From Casuarina equisetifolia (lineage: Eukaryota; Streptophyta; Magnoliopsida; Fagales; Casuarinaceae): a stretch of DNA of 64,000 nucleotides. The first letter of the stretch is position 1, and each line of letters begins with the position of its first letter. The DNA lies in assembly GCA_028551475.1 (NCBI GenBank), contig CM052358.1:24578853-24642852 (forward strand), written 5' to 3'. Below, piece after piece: positions 10,620 through 21,060 of the stretch. The notes below the pieces were generated by a model that searched no databases, had not been told where the DNA came from, and was given only the letters and a program-made list of their open reading frames with translations. The position numbers and the translations under genes are program-made.

Positions 10620-11556
10620 TGGTAAAAATTAAAGGCTAAAGATGGTAAAAATGGAAAAATAGAATGACGAAGATGTCAATCTACCCTATTTGGAAGGAAA
10701 TATGAACAAACAATATGTGAATACCATGCCTAAAGAAAGATATTCAATTAGTTTATTGTAACATTTCTTAAGTCAATACATATGGTTGGTACCAAATATG
10801 CTCTTTTTAAGCATTTCTGTTGTAATTTGTTTCTTTATAGGGTTCTAATTAAGGATCGATCTAACGGGGACCCTATTTAGGTTTGCGCATGTAAAACTTC
10901 CGTTCCTTTTTTTCGTTTCGTCTAGAAGGATTTCAGCAATAGGTGGAAGGGAACTGGAGAAGAAGGCAATTTTTCCCTTCAAGCTGGATGCCCGATCACC
11001 CGTTCCATCTCGAGTTTGGTCCCAAATTCGGATTCTATCGAATGAGAGTATGTTGATAGCAGTCATATTTATTCAAAAAGTATGTCGACATTCAGGAGGT
11101 TGGTGGGATTTTTTCATATAAACAAGATATTAGGATAAGATTAAAGATTACATCCCTTCTTTAAAATACTCATTTACGTTGAGATGGGGAAGCATTTCTA
11201 GAATTTTTTTTTACAAACAAAGGATATCATACTTAAACCAAGATTTTAATACCATATCAGAATTTATAAATTTTTATAAACTTAGATTGAGCCACTTTTT
11301 TTCTTTAAAAAGGAACTCAGTACCTCGAACCTTCAGTATCTAAGTCCAGATCCTTTAATAATTCTAATTGATCTATCAAACAAGTAACAACCTTAGAAAG
11401 TTGTCATGCTTTAAGAAGCAAAATGGATGTTACATGATTTAACATGGAAGCATAGTACAAATTAATAAAAATTCTTCTTTGATCTGAGATCTAACCAGAG
11501 ACCTGACAACATATACATTAAGAGCATCAATAATAGAACACGAAGGCATTATATAC
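10620..11556. other. Intermodule DNA between peptide 2 and dirigent A
   Basis: No gene is supported. About 10915-11200 is well conserved with about 15325-15600 in the next module, including a run reading gaaggcaatttttccctt. Open frames across it are not shared in frame between copies, so the conservation probably reflects recent duplication. About 11400-11556 is the dirigent 3' flank. Confidence 0.4.
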
Positions 11557-12102
11557 TCAACGATGGCATCGCCTGTCTTGAATGAGTCCTAGTTTGGACA
11601 TATCCCCCATAGCCCACCGGAATATCCTGCTGCCTCCGATCACCGGCATCTCCCTCACAGTGCTGAACACGGTGTTCCGGCCCAGTACGGTGATTGTGCT
11701 TCCGTTGTACTTTCCTTCAATGAACACCAAGTTCATAACCACTGGTAGACCAAACTGTTGTTCCGTTGCGGATGCATACAACCCTTGAGCCCTTCCCACC
11801 AACTTCGAGCTCAATTTCGTTTCCAGGGTTAAAGGGTCATCCATCATATGTATCTGACCAAAGCCCCACGATGTGTTGAAAGGTGGTGGCACGACTACGA
11901 CCGCCGGGGGATTCTGGCCGCTGATGATGTTTTGGAAGTAGAATCTGAAGTGGCTGAACTTTTCACTCTTGAGGCCTAGATGCTTCCGGTCTAGGCTTTT
12001 CACAAACCCTTCATGCTCTCCGGTGACAGAAGTTATGTAGATGGAAGAGATGAAGAAGAAAATGATGAGTTGAGAAGCCCAGAGGGGAAGAATTCTAGCC
12101 AT
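11557..12102 (-). CDS. Dirigent protein A with frameshifted C terminus
   Basis: Dirigent proteins are secreted beta-barrels that steer the stereochemistry of phenoxy-radical coupling in lignan and lignin chemistry. This frame (181 codons) has a signal peptide, the FYFQNIISGQNP segment, [29 protein letters not shown] and REMPVIGG. Compared with dirigent B (193 residues) it has two extra bases and then about ten missing bases near 11580-11610. The last 20 or so residues are replaced, and the conserved DAIVEYNxxVxHY end is lost. The final beta strands of the barrel are therefore damaged, so loss of function is likely although the frame is open. A TATA box lies at 12210-12217. It could be a recent pseudogene. 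Confidence 0.8.
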   Translation of the reverse strand: MARILPLWASQLIIFFFISSIYITSVTGEHEGFVKSLDRKHLGLKSEKFSHFRFYFQNIISGQNPPAVVVVPPPFNTSWGFGQIHMMDDPLTLETKLSSKLVGRAQGLYASATEQQFGLPVVMNLVFIEGKYNGSTITVLGRNTVFSTVREMPVIGGSRIFRWAMGDMSKLGLIQDRRCHR

Positions 12103-12209
12103 TGGAACTATGTCTCGTTACTCCACTGTTGGTAAAGTGAGTTAGAAATAGGCAATCTAAGCGTCGTTGCACTTGCCAACTCCAATATGACACGTCTTTA
12201 CTTGAAGGA

Positions 12210-12217
12210 CTTATATA
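12210..12217 (-). promoter_or_regulatory. TATA box of dirigent A
   Basis: TATATAAG on the minus strand about 110 bp upstream of the ATG. A block reading CAAGTAAAGACGTG just downstream is shared with dirigent B and altered in the pseudogene at 8.2-9.1 kb. Confidence 0.6.
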
Positions 12218-13019
12218 AAAAAATGTTTAAAAACTTTGGTGAATCACTTTGGAAACTTTTTGTGGACTAAAGAACAGTTTCAATATTTATTACCTGTGTT
12301 TAATTTAGATGAAGAAGGCTTTTTTAATGCAAGAAGATCGATGTCGTTTTCCCTCATGCAGTGTCTTTTATGGAATAATTCCCAATATTGTTTGTGTAGC
12401 GTGCAGATTATATAAACTAGCCCAAAGCATAGCTAAAGTATCTATATATATTTTTTTCGTTGGAGAATTAAGAATTCCAGCCATAATGTTGTCAAAAATT
12501 ATCTAATCTAATCCTGTGTATTTGTAATTTTTTTTTCTTTTGAAAAAATTGAAATGTCAAACCTTGTGCAATTGAATAAGAGCATATTTTTAATGAGCAT
12601 GAGTTGACAAGTGGCGCACAATGATTTAATGTTAAGACGGAAATATACATTTGTTTGTTTTATTTAATTAGGAATATTTTTTAATATACACATCCATATA
12701 TGTATTTAGTATTAAACTTATAACCTTTTTATCCCATACAATACTTACTATTAATTAAACCATATGCTTGTCAATTATGAAACATTATACTTGGCGATTT
12801 TTTTTTAAATAATAATTTTTTTATATGGACAATTATAAACTGTCACTTGGAATATTTGGTTCCTTTAGTCATGATTTTGTATTTATTTAAGAAATAAAAC
12901 AGTAGTTTGAAGAATGTATCGATGTAGAAGGATGTATTTATGAGAGAGTGTTTAGTTTAGTTTCCAAGTTTATTTTTTCCCGTATAATTACTTTATCAAA
13001 CATGTACAGGTTCCATTTT
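12218..13019. other. Spacer upstream of dirigent A
   Basis: This is AT-rich promoter-side spacer that matches about 16645-17450 upstream of dirigent B. No gene is seen. Confidence 0.45.
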
Positions 13020-13320
13020 GTAATGATGCAGGCTTATAAGATCCAGCTGCAGGCTGTGACCATTTCTTTGGCCCCTAATCTAAGTAGGCACCCGGAGAAT
13101 GGACTGGACCTTTTATCAAGCTATTGTTATTCTGCTTCCTTTTACAGGATTCCACCACGTTACGGCAACAAAGAATGTCATGCCAAAGAATGTCAGGACA
13201 AAGAGCATCAATAATGCAGAGCTTCAATCATGCAGAGCACATAGAGAATGATCACTTCTGTCTCAATATCAAAGGTACGAATTCTAGTATGTCTTAGCAG
13301 GTTTGTAGCCAAATAGTTAA
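13020..13320 (-). pseudogene. Dirigent relic block 1
   Basis: The minus strand reads ATNLL-HTRIRTFDIETE, a degenerate match to the dirigent C-terminal segment RGYV--RTxTFDxxTGDA. To its left lies a degenerate match to the HDIxSGRNPT region (gaatgtcatgcca, ccaccacg). The middle of the domain is deleted. The adjoining 13020-13145 contains a run (aagatccagctgcaggctgt) repeated at about 21930-21950. Similar blocks are at 17450-17645 and 21915-22560. Confidence 0.6.
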
Positions 13321-13400
13321 CTACCGACAGTCTTAAGTTCTGGGTTTAACGCCTATACCCTAAATCTTTTTTTTTTATCTAAATAGTAATAATTAAAAAG
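13305..13400 (+). repeat. Possible tRNA-derived SINE relic
   Basis: A tRNA-like stretch (gtagccaaatagttaa, then ctgggtttaacgcc) is followed by a T-rich and A-rich tail. The same stretch follows dirigent relic block 2 at about 17635-17730, so it travelled with the module duplication. The box matches are weak. Confidence 0.25.
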
Positions 13401-14278
13401 AAAAACACACACACATAACAAACTGAAAAATCTATGCCTTCCATCGCAGTGGAAACCATATTTAAAAAATAAAGTTATTGAGTAATATTTAAATATAAAA
13501 AATATCCTCCTAATTTTTTTCTTTTTAGGGAATTAAGTATAATTAGATTGTATATGGTTTGAATAATATGGTATACATTTTCAAAATAAAATCGTTGAAA
13601 TACCAATCTTATTGATAAAAATCAAAAGGATAATATGTAGGAAAACATTTTCATTTAAAAACATTATACCATCTCTGAAGCGAATGCTTTGTTATATCAT
13701 AATTAAATGATGGGATATGGCTGTATTTCCTTTGATTATCTTTTTCTTAAATAAACAAACTCAAATATTTTTTTTTTAAAAATAAGTATAATTGACTCTT
13801 GGAATGACCTCATAATGGAACGTGGAGAGGCAAAAAGACCGTTCTAGAATTCAACCATAATGTTGCCAAAGACTCTCGGAATTTGTAGGTTTTATTGTTA
13901 TGTTTTAGCAAAAATTGAATGTCAACCATATTTAGCTCCATATTGTTTTTTTAAAAAAAAAAACATTTTATGTTAAAGTTTAAAGGTAATAAGAGTCCCC
14001 TTCTCTCCTAAAATTAGCATTTATTCATTGAGTGTGCCAACAATTTATTAGTTGTTAGAAAGGAGGAAAAGAACAATGTAGTTTTTCATGTTTGGAAGTA
14101 ATTGATAGAATATTTGTTTAGCTGTCACATCCATTAGACTTAGCAAAAAATAAGATATGAAGCAAATGAAAGCAACAAAGATAAGCACTAGGTAAACATA
14201 TAATTTATTAATTCCTCAAATAGAGGCTCGCAAAGAGAGAGTAAAATTGGCATATTATGAATCCTTCTCTAACATACT
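13321..14278. other. Module spacer, no gene
   Basis: This is AT-rich DNA matching 9535-10318 in the previous module; I see no gene. Confidence 0.5.
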
Positions 14279-14491
14279 TCATCCACCGAAGCACAAACAG
14301 CCCTTGTTTTTATTGTAACAAGAAGCACTCTGAAATTTACTTTTAAGGATTTTCTTGCATGCATCAATACATTTTTGTTGGATACATGGGTCCATGATAA
14401 CAGCAAAGACTGCCTCTGCTATCTTAGGCGCAGCCACCATGAACATCAATCCCACAAGGAGTAGCACCACAGTCCAGCGCATGCCTGCCAT
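14279..14491 (-). CDS. Secreted six-cysteine (defensin-like) peptide 3
   Basis: This 70-residue precursor has the same layout as peptide 2, with signal peptide to about residue 27 and cysteines at 36, 41, 45, 58, 65 and 67. Only four residues differ from peptide 2, three of them in the mature part. None touches a cysteine, so the fold is kept. The start MAGMRW is chosen by homology and by the TATA box at 14571-14579. It lies 3' of dirigent B on the same strand, about 1.4 kb away, so the two are separate transcription units. The function is not known. Confidence 0.78.
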   Translation of the reverse strand: MAGMRWTVVLLLVGLMFMVAAPKIAEAVFAVIMDPCIQQKCIDACKKILKSKFQSASCYNKNKGCLCFGG

Positions 14492-14570
14492 TGAATGTCT
14501 GAAACAATAGAACAAAAGAAATTCTTTGCAAGTGATACTCGAATGACTTTGATGTGCTCTCTCTGCGCTG

Positions 14571-14579
14571 TATATATAG
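14571..14579 (-). promoter_or_regulatory. TATA box of peptide gene 3
   Basis: CTATATATA on the minus strand about 80 bp upstream of the ATG, as in the other two peptide genes. Confidence 0.65.
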
Positions 14580-15933
14580 TGATGAAAATTAAAGGCTAAA
14601 GATGGTAAAAATGGAAAAACAAAACGATGAAAATGTCAATGTCTTCTATTTGGAAGGAAATATGAACAAACAATACTGTGAATACCATGCCCAAAAAAAG
14701 ATATTCAATTAGTTCATTGTAATTTCTGTTGTAATTTGTTTCTTTACAGAGTTCTAATTGAGGATCGATCTAACGGGGACCCCATTTAGGTTTGTCCATG
14801 TAAAACTTCCGTTCCTTTTTTTTTTTTTTTGGTGCTTTTTCTCCTTCTCATCGGAGATTTATCAAATCTACGAGTTATATAGAATGGATATCTTCATCAT
14901 TATCTTAAATCTATAGCTAAATGCAAATACCATGAGTAGCATTTAAAGCTTATAACTTAACTCAAAAATCTAAGTCGTGCAGGCAGCTTCGTGAACCCGG
15001 GTAAGGCTCGCCATCCAAGTGTTTTGTGTACTCGTTCATGTTTGCTTGGTTGAATCAGTTGTTAACTGCTGGATTGTGTGGATTTCCGTTCGGTTGGTGA
15101 CATTTTGTTGCATCCGTTGTAATTAATTGATAATAGCGGAACTCGGGTTGAAATATTGTTGCCCGATTGTGCTCTTTTTGTGGGAAATGATCTGTCAAGT
15201 GGTTGGGCTAAGTATTTTGGTTGATTCTCCAAGTTGATTCAGCCTGAACCCGTTGGTTGTATTGATTGCAATTCAAGTTGGTAGAGTTATATTCAGTTGA
15301 GGTGGCTACATTTTCTTTGGTTTAGAAGAATTTCAGCAATAGTTGTTGAAGGAAACTGAAGGAGAAGGCAATTTTTCCCTTCATGCTAGATGCCCGATTA
15401 CCCGTTTCACTCGAGTTTGGTCCCGGTTCCGGATTCTATCAAATGAGTATACTAATAACACAGTCATACCTATTGAAAAAGTTTGTCCACATGCAGGAGG
15501 TTGGTGGGATTTTTTCATATAAACACGATATTAGGATAAGATTAAAGATTACTTCCTTTTTTTAAAATACTCATTCTCCTTGAGATGGGGAAGTACTTTC
15601 TAGAAATTTTTTATTAACAAACAAAGGATATCATACTTAAACCAAGATTTTAATACGATATTAGAATTTATGAATTTTTTATTAACTTAGATTGAGTCAT
15701 TCTTTTTTCTTTAAAATAGGATTCAATCCTTGAACCTTCACTATTTAAGTGGAGATTCTTTGATAATTCTAACTGATCTATCAAATAAATGGCAACCTTA
15801 AAAAAACTATCATGCGCCTAGATACAAAATGGATGCTACATGATTTAACATGGAAGTATAGTAGAAATTAATAAAAGTTATTCTTTATTGGTCTGAAATA
15901 TAGGCAGAGACTGACAACTATACATCAAGAGCA
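14580..15933. other. Intermodule DNA with a stretch absent from copy 1
   Basis: No gene is supported. About 14835-14990 matches DNA near peptide gene 1 (6165-6355). About 15000-15320 is absent from both other modules and has higher GC. It starts with a splice-like cag...gtaagg arrangement, but no protein could be recognised. From 15325 the sequence rejoins the copy-1 module. Confidence 0.4.
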
Positions 15934-16515
15934 TCAATAGTGGAACACAAAGGCATTATACTCAACGATGGCATCGCCTGTCTTGACATCGAAAGTATGA
16001 GTCCTAGCTTGAACATATCCCTTAGCCCACCGGAATATCCCGCTGCCTCCGATCACGGGCATCTCCCTTACAGTGCTGAACACGGCGTTCCGGCCCAGCA
16101 CGGTGATTGTGCTTCCGTTGTACTTTCCTTCAATGAACACTAAGTCCATAACCACTAGTAGAGCAAACTGTTGTTGCGACGCGGATGCATACAGTCCTTG
16201 AGCCCTTCCTACCAACTTCGAGCTCAATTTTGTTTCCAGGGTTAAAGGGTCATCCATCATATGTATCTGACCAAAGCCCCACGACGTGTTGAAAGGTGGT
16301 GGCACGACTACGACCGCCGTGGGATTACGGCCGCTGACGATGTCTTGGAAGTAGAAGCGGAAGTGGCTGAACTTTTCTCTCTTGAGGCCTAGATGCTTCC
16401 TATCTAGGCTTTTTACAAACCCTTCATGCTCTCCTGTGACCGAAGCTCTGGAGATGGAAGAGTTGAAGAAGAAAACGATGAGTTGAGAAGCGCAGAGGGG
16501 AAGAATTCTAGCCAT
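15934..16515 (-). CDS. Dirigent protein B (intact)
   Basis: This single-exon gene encodes 193 residues, the normal length for the family. A signal peptide covers about residues 1-28. The dirigent barrel carries FYFQDIVSGRNPT (54-66), MMDDPLT (86-92), GRAQGLYASA (103-112), [13 protein letters not shown] (131-143), REMPVIGGSGIFRWAKGY (150-167) and the terminal YNAFVFHY. N-glycosylation sequons lie at N76 and N133. It resembles the DIR19/21/22-like (DIR-b/d) group rather than the pinoresinol-forming group. The product should act in the apoplast on radical coupling of phenolics, but the substrate cannot be told from sequence. A TATA box lies at 16637-16644. Confidence 0.9.
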   Translation of the reverse strand: MARILPLCASQLIVFFFNSSISRASVTGEHEGFVKSLDRKHLGLKREKFSHFRFYFQDIVSGRNPTAVVVVPPPFNTSWGFGQIHMMDDPLTLETKLSSKLVGRAQGLYASASQQQFALLVVMDLVFIEGKYNGSTITVLGRNAVFSTVREMPVIGGSGIFRWAKGYVQARTHTFDVKTGDAIVEYNAFVFHY

Positions 16516-16636
16516 TGGAATTCTCTCTCGTTACTCTTCTTCACTGTTGGTAAAGTGAACTGCATCCAGTGGAAATAGGCAATCTAAATGTCGTTGCCCT
16601 TGCCAATTCCAATATGCCACGTCTTTACTTGAAGAA

Positions 16637-16644
16637 CTTATATA
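16637..16644 (-). promoter_or_regulatory. TATA box of dirigent B
   Basis: TATATAAG on the minus strand about 125 bp upstream of the ATG. An ACGTGGCA element (G-box-like core) lies between it and the start, at about 16615-16622. Confidence 0.6.
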
Positions 16645-17449
16645 AAAAAATGTTCAAAATTTTGGCGAACCACTTGATAAACCTTTTATGGAATCATAAA
16701 GAACATTTTTAACAATTTATTACCGTGTTTATTTTAGACGAAAAAGACTTTTAATGTATCAATCTCGTTTTCCCTTATATGTATTGTCTTGTGTGGAATA
16801 GTGACCATCCTTCATCTCAGTATTGTTCGTGTGGGCTACAGATTATACAAGAAAGCCCAAATCATAGCTAAAGTGTTTAAATAGTGCAAGGGAGTCAAAA
16901 ATTGTTAAGTATAACTTACGTTTAGAATAACCTCACAATGGAAGGTAGAGAGGTAGAAAGACAATTTTAGAATTCTAACCATAATGTTGCTAGAGATCAT
17001 ATAATTTAATCCTATTTATTTGTATTTAAAAAACAAATGTCAAACCTTCTACAAGTGAATAAGAGCATATTCTTAATGAGCATGAGTTGATAGGTGGCTA
17101 GCATATGGTACAAATGATTTAATGTCAAGATAGAAATGTAAATTGGTTTCTTTTACGTAAGTAGATAATATCTATTTTTTTAATATATACATACTCATTT
17201 ATGTATCCAATATTAAACCTATGACTCTCATCTTAGACAATATTTATTCCTAACTAAATCAAGTATTTATGGACTATCAAATATTATATCCAACACTATT
17301 TTTCAAAAATAATATTTGTTTTATATAAACAATTCTAAACTGTCACTTATAATTTTTAGTTCCTTTAGTCATGATTTTTTGTTTATTTAACAACTAAAAC
17401 AGTAGTTTGAAAAAATAAAATGTTGGGAATCGATGTTTAAGGGTGTATT
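16645..17449. other. Spacer upstream of dirigent B
   Basis: AT-rich promoter-side DNA homologous to 12218-13000. No gene is seen. Confidence 0.45.
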
Positions 17450-17650
17450 TTTTAGGCACCCGCAGCATGGACTGGACGGACTCCACCACGTTATGGCAAC
17501 CAAGAATGTCATGCCAATGGATGCAGAGTAGCCATTGGTCAGGACAGAGAGCATCAATAATGCAGAGCACATAGAGAACGACACTTCTGTCTCAATATCA
17601 AAGGTACGAATTCTAGTATGTCTTGGCAGGTTTGTAGCCAAATAGTTAAC
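17450..17650 (-). pseudogene. Dirigent relic block 2
   Basis: The minus strand reads ATNLPRHTRIRTFDIETE followed by degenerate sequence. It also holds an N-terminal-like piece (gaatgtcatgccaatgg, compare HDI). It is the module-2 counterpart of the block at 13020-13320 and lies just 3' of dirigent C, so it is the remains of another dirigent copy. Confidence 0.6.
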
Positions 17651-17739
17651 ACCGACAGTGTTAAGTCCTAGGTTTAATACCTCTACCTCAAATCTCTTTT
17701 ATCTAAATAATAATAATTAAAAAGAAAAACACAGAACAA

Positions 17740-19800
17740 CCTGGAAAAAAACATTAGAAGCAAAGCTTGCTCATATAATATTATATTAGGTACCACAAAC
17801 CAACCATAAATTATAGAGAAGTCGGAAAATAATGTACTTCCTGCCAGAGGAGAACAAGGCGGAATAATTATTGCAAATTATTGCTTCATCTCACTACTCA
17901 TGAGCATCAATAATGCAATACATAAGCATTGTACTCAACTATGGCATCGCCGGTCGTGGGATCAAAGTTGTAAGTCTTAAGCTGAACATAACCCCGGGCT
18001 AACCGGAAAAGCCCAGTACCTCCGATCACCGACATCTCTCTAGACTTTGAGAAGACTGTGTTCCTTCCTAGCACCGTGATCGTGCTGCCGTTGTATTTGC
18101 CGTCGATGAACGCAAAGTTCATAGTCATTAACAGCCCAACCTCTTCCTGTGACGCCAGAGCATAAAAACCCTGCGCCCTTCCGATCAACTTAGAGCTCAT
18201 GCTAGGCCCTACGGTCAGTGCGTCATCGATCATGCACAACGCACCAAAGGACGTAGTTGATGAGTTGACTGGTGGCAAGATTGGAATACTGGTGGGGTTC
18301 CGACCACTCTGAATGTCATGCCAGTAGAAACGGAGATGACTAAGCTTCTCTTTCCGGAGCCGGATGAGCTTCGGGTCTAGTGATCTAACGAAACCATGGT
18401 TTTCTCCGGCGACAAGAAGCACGGCGAAGAAAGAAAGAAGCGAGAAAATGATGAATTTGGAAGTGAAAATGGGAAGCATCCTAACCACTTTAGCCTCTAC
18501 TCAAGAATCAATGCACTAGTGATACGAGGAAGGTTTGTAGGAGGAAAGATGAGCTAACAATGTTCTGTCTAGATATAGGAGGGTGAGGTTTCTTAATCTC
18601 TACTGCAATCACCACCAACTACTTGCGTTAGGTTCGGCTTCAAATATTAGTGGAAATGATAAAATTGTAATCTTACTTTTGCGTGTAGGATGAAGTTTCA
18701 GACTAGAGCACGATCTCTTATAGTGAATCTTAAGTAGTAATAATAATACTAATAAAAGGAATACTTTCAAACTATGTTAAATTTGATATTGTTTGTAATA
18801 ATGTTTGTTGGTAGATACTTGTTTCTTCCTGAGCTGAAATGCCAGTTAAAATATTGATGACTAGTCGGCCCCAACCATATCAAGCTATGGCATGCAGCAA
18901 TTATTATAGGGAAATGATCACCATTTTTTAAAGCTTTCGATTTCCTCGAGGAATTATTTTGCCACTTCGAACCTACTCTAGATCTTTCGACCTTAACTTT
19001 CCAGCTCCCAATCATGAAACTTGGGCATAATGTCTAATTTTGAGGTGGGTGTCTCTCCGATCCAGATGATTAATCAATGGGGAAAAGAGTTTTTAATGAT
19101 AGCTAAGCCAGATCAGAGTTGAGTGATTCTGAAGCTTCCATAATTTACAGGTTTTGGTCCACCGAGAGTCTCAGAGGGCTTTAGATCAACCCAATAAAAA
19201 CACTACCCTGCAGAGACTCGGCACGAAACTTTGCTTACAAACCAGGATTAATCATGTTCTGCAATTGGTCGGAACCATGCAAAGCTGCAAGACAGGCTGC
19301 AGACCAATAGTATGAATTGTCGGTGTCCTTTGTTTTTTTTCAGTCCACAGGTAAAACGAACACATCAAGAACAGTTCTTTGTGAGTTTTTTACTCTTCGA
19401 TCGCTTTTTACCAAACTCACTTGAAATTTGAGTTACTGGGTTGCAAAAAGAATAGATGTTGTGAGTTTTGTTAACATGTGTCTAACAATTTTCACTTTAG
19501 ATATCGTAATAACTCATCAAATACCATATTAAACCAATAGTTTCCAAATCTAAATGCAATATTATCATAAAACGGTAATTATTAATTTTTACCTAACAAT
19601 TCCGATTTTCATCTCCTTTTCTTATTCTCCTAACCAATGTATTACTTGATGGAGACCATGGATGACTTGTCTTTCACGACTATGATGAAACCGAAGTTTA
19701 CCATTTGAATTTGCGCTCCTACTCAGATTGCCAATTCAACCAGAATTAACAGATTGCTAACGTTCGAATTAACAGATCAATAAGCATCATAAATCACCTA
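17740..19800. repeat. Dirigent C duplication unit
   Basis: Dirigent C and about 1.3 kb of upstream DNA match dirigent D and its upstream DNA (about 22830-25400). Shared landmarks include gaccaacccaatgaaaa-like DNA near 19180 and 24240, the aaccatgcaaagctgcaag run near 19270 and 24330, and a ccatcctactcagattcc-like run near 19710 and 25340. Confidence 0.65.
17907..18488 (-). CDS. Dirigent protein C (intact)
   Basis: This single-exon gene encodes 193 residues: a signal peptide (about 1-28, ending LLVAGEN), then the dirigent barrel with [14 protein letters not shown] (54-67), MIDDALT (86-92), [27 protein letters not shown] (131-143), REMSVIGGTGLFRLARGY and the terminal YNAYVLHY. Sequons lie at N75 and N133. 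It belongs to the same dirigent group as dirigent B but to a separate branch with dirigent D (FYWHD rather than FYFQD). No inactivating change is seen. The likely role is stereoselective coupling of phenolic radicals in the cell wall or in defence; the substrate is unknown. Confidence 0.9.
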   Translation of the reverse strand: MVRMLPIFTSKFIIFSLLSFFAVLLVAGENHGFVRSLDPKLIRLRKEKLSHLRFYWHDIQSGRNPTSIPILPPVNSSTTSFGALCMIDDALTVGPSMSSKLIGRAQGFYALASQEEVGLLMTMNFAFIDGKYNGSTITVLGRNTVFSKSREMSVIGGTGLFRLARGYVQLKTYNFDPTTGDAIVEYNAYVLHY

Positions 19801-20639
19801 AATAATCAGTCAAATAAAGTCTACCCCTAAAGCATCCTAAATCACCTAGATTACTGCTATTAATTGAAATCTATGGAAGTTGACTACTCTTATAAAAATA
19901 GCATCAGAAAATAGATGACCTGCAAATGTTATAAAGAATAAAAAACTTGGCATCCAAAATTAAGTTTTATTTACCACAATATTAAAGACTTAAAACTTCT
20001 TCAGCCTAATATTGTTATTGACTTTTGTACTCATATATATGTATTAAACTTGATTAATCAAAAGAAAGTAATTCAAATAAATTTGTGGAAAGAAAGTAGC
20101 TAAAAATATTATAAGAATTATTTTAACCTTTCATAGCACGTTCACAACTAAATTAATTATTAAAAAGGAAAAAATAGTAAATTTTCATAAATAACTAAAT
20201 TATGATCTAGTGGTTGAGTATACAATAAGAAATATTTTGAAAATATTGCATAAATAAATTCTCATCATATAAGACTTTCATGGAAATTGACTTAAAAATT
20301 GGCACCTTTTAATATAAGTCACATGATGATTAGGACCAACTCATTTAGTAAGCAGATTAGAAAAATGAAAAAAGAAAAAGGAGAAAAAAAACCGAAAAAA
20401 ATATTCGACGAAAAATATTTGACAGCAAAAAATCCAATTGAACAACATGTGCCATTCAAATCAATATATTCCAACGTGTCAAAATTATTTCGTAAACCAA
20501 TAAATAGTTTGATAAAATCTTATTCAAAAAGAAGGCAGAGAATGTTCGATAAGCCAAAATTTATTATAAAATAAACAAAAATGCATGATTGGTGACAAGT
20601 GGGCAAGAAATGTAAAGGCTATCCCAACTGTTTTGCTTT
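18489..20639. other. Spacer upstream of dirigent C
   Basis: The first 1.3 kb is the duplicated promoter-side flank described above. The rest, to 20639, is AT-rich; a 91-codon open frame at 20299-20574 is lysine-rich and low in complexity, so I do not call it. No RNA gene is seen. Confidence 0.4.
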
Positions 20640-21060
20640 GCACGAATTGTAAAGAAGCGCAAAGAGGTTACCTGTTACGTGCAGGTGACAATTCCTACCC
20701 ATATCTAGTGCTGAATGGCCCTGTAGAGGCCATATTGTAGCCACGAGGCCTTGCCCTGTAATGCCTCTTTCTTCCGTTCTTAAATTCTACCTCTAATGCA
20801 CTTTCATCATGACAATCACTTGATTCACTCTCATCGCACGATCACTTAAGACTAACTACTGTTATAAATACCACCGTACAGGCAAAAATTAATGTCCTCA
20901 AGATCTTTTAATTGCAAACCAAGTGGAGGAATGCTACAAAGAACATCAAAAAAGGCTACTATATCATGCTCACTCAACAGACCTACTGCATTCTTCCTCA
21001 CCTCCACATTCAAGCTACTTGTTCCAATGAAAACCTCAAGGTAGGACATCTATCAAAGTC
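20640..21060 (-). pseudogene. NLR gene 3'-end relic
   Basis: The minus strand encodes a stretch ending IPPLGLQLKDLEDINF. It aligns with ISPQGLKLKNLEDFSL at the 3' end of the TNL at 54.3 kb, and the DNA agrees over about 95 bp. Further 3', DNA at about 20640-20690 also resembles about 53980-54025 beyond the end of that TNL. Nothing of the TIR, NB-ARC or LRR parts is found nearby. It is therefore a fragment of a TNL relative, more than 30 kb from the surviving copy. Confidence 0.6.

Larger units (their letters stand above)
9535..13420. repeat. Tandem module copy 1 (peptide + dirigent)
   Basis: This unit is made up, in plus-strand order, of spacer, peptide gene 2, intermodule DNA, dirigent A with promoter, and a dirigent relic block. 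The same order repeats at about 13530-17655. The unit is about 4.0 kb between peptide genes and 4.4 kb between dirigent genes, the difference coming from about 450-490 bp present only in the second copy near 14.83-15.32 kb. Boundaries are approximate because they were found by eye. Confidence 0.75.
13530..17655. repeat. Tandem module copy 2 (peptide + dirigent)
   Basis: This is the second copy of the unit described at 9535-13420. It holds peptide gene 3, dirigent B and dirigent relic block 2. Both genes in this copy are intact, unlike copy 1 where the dirigent is frameshifted. Confidence 0.75.
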
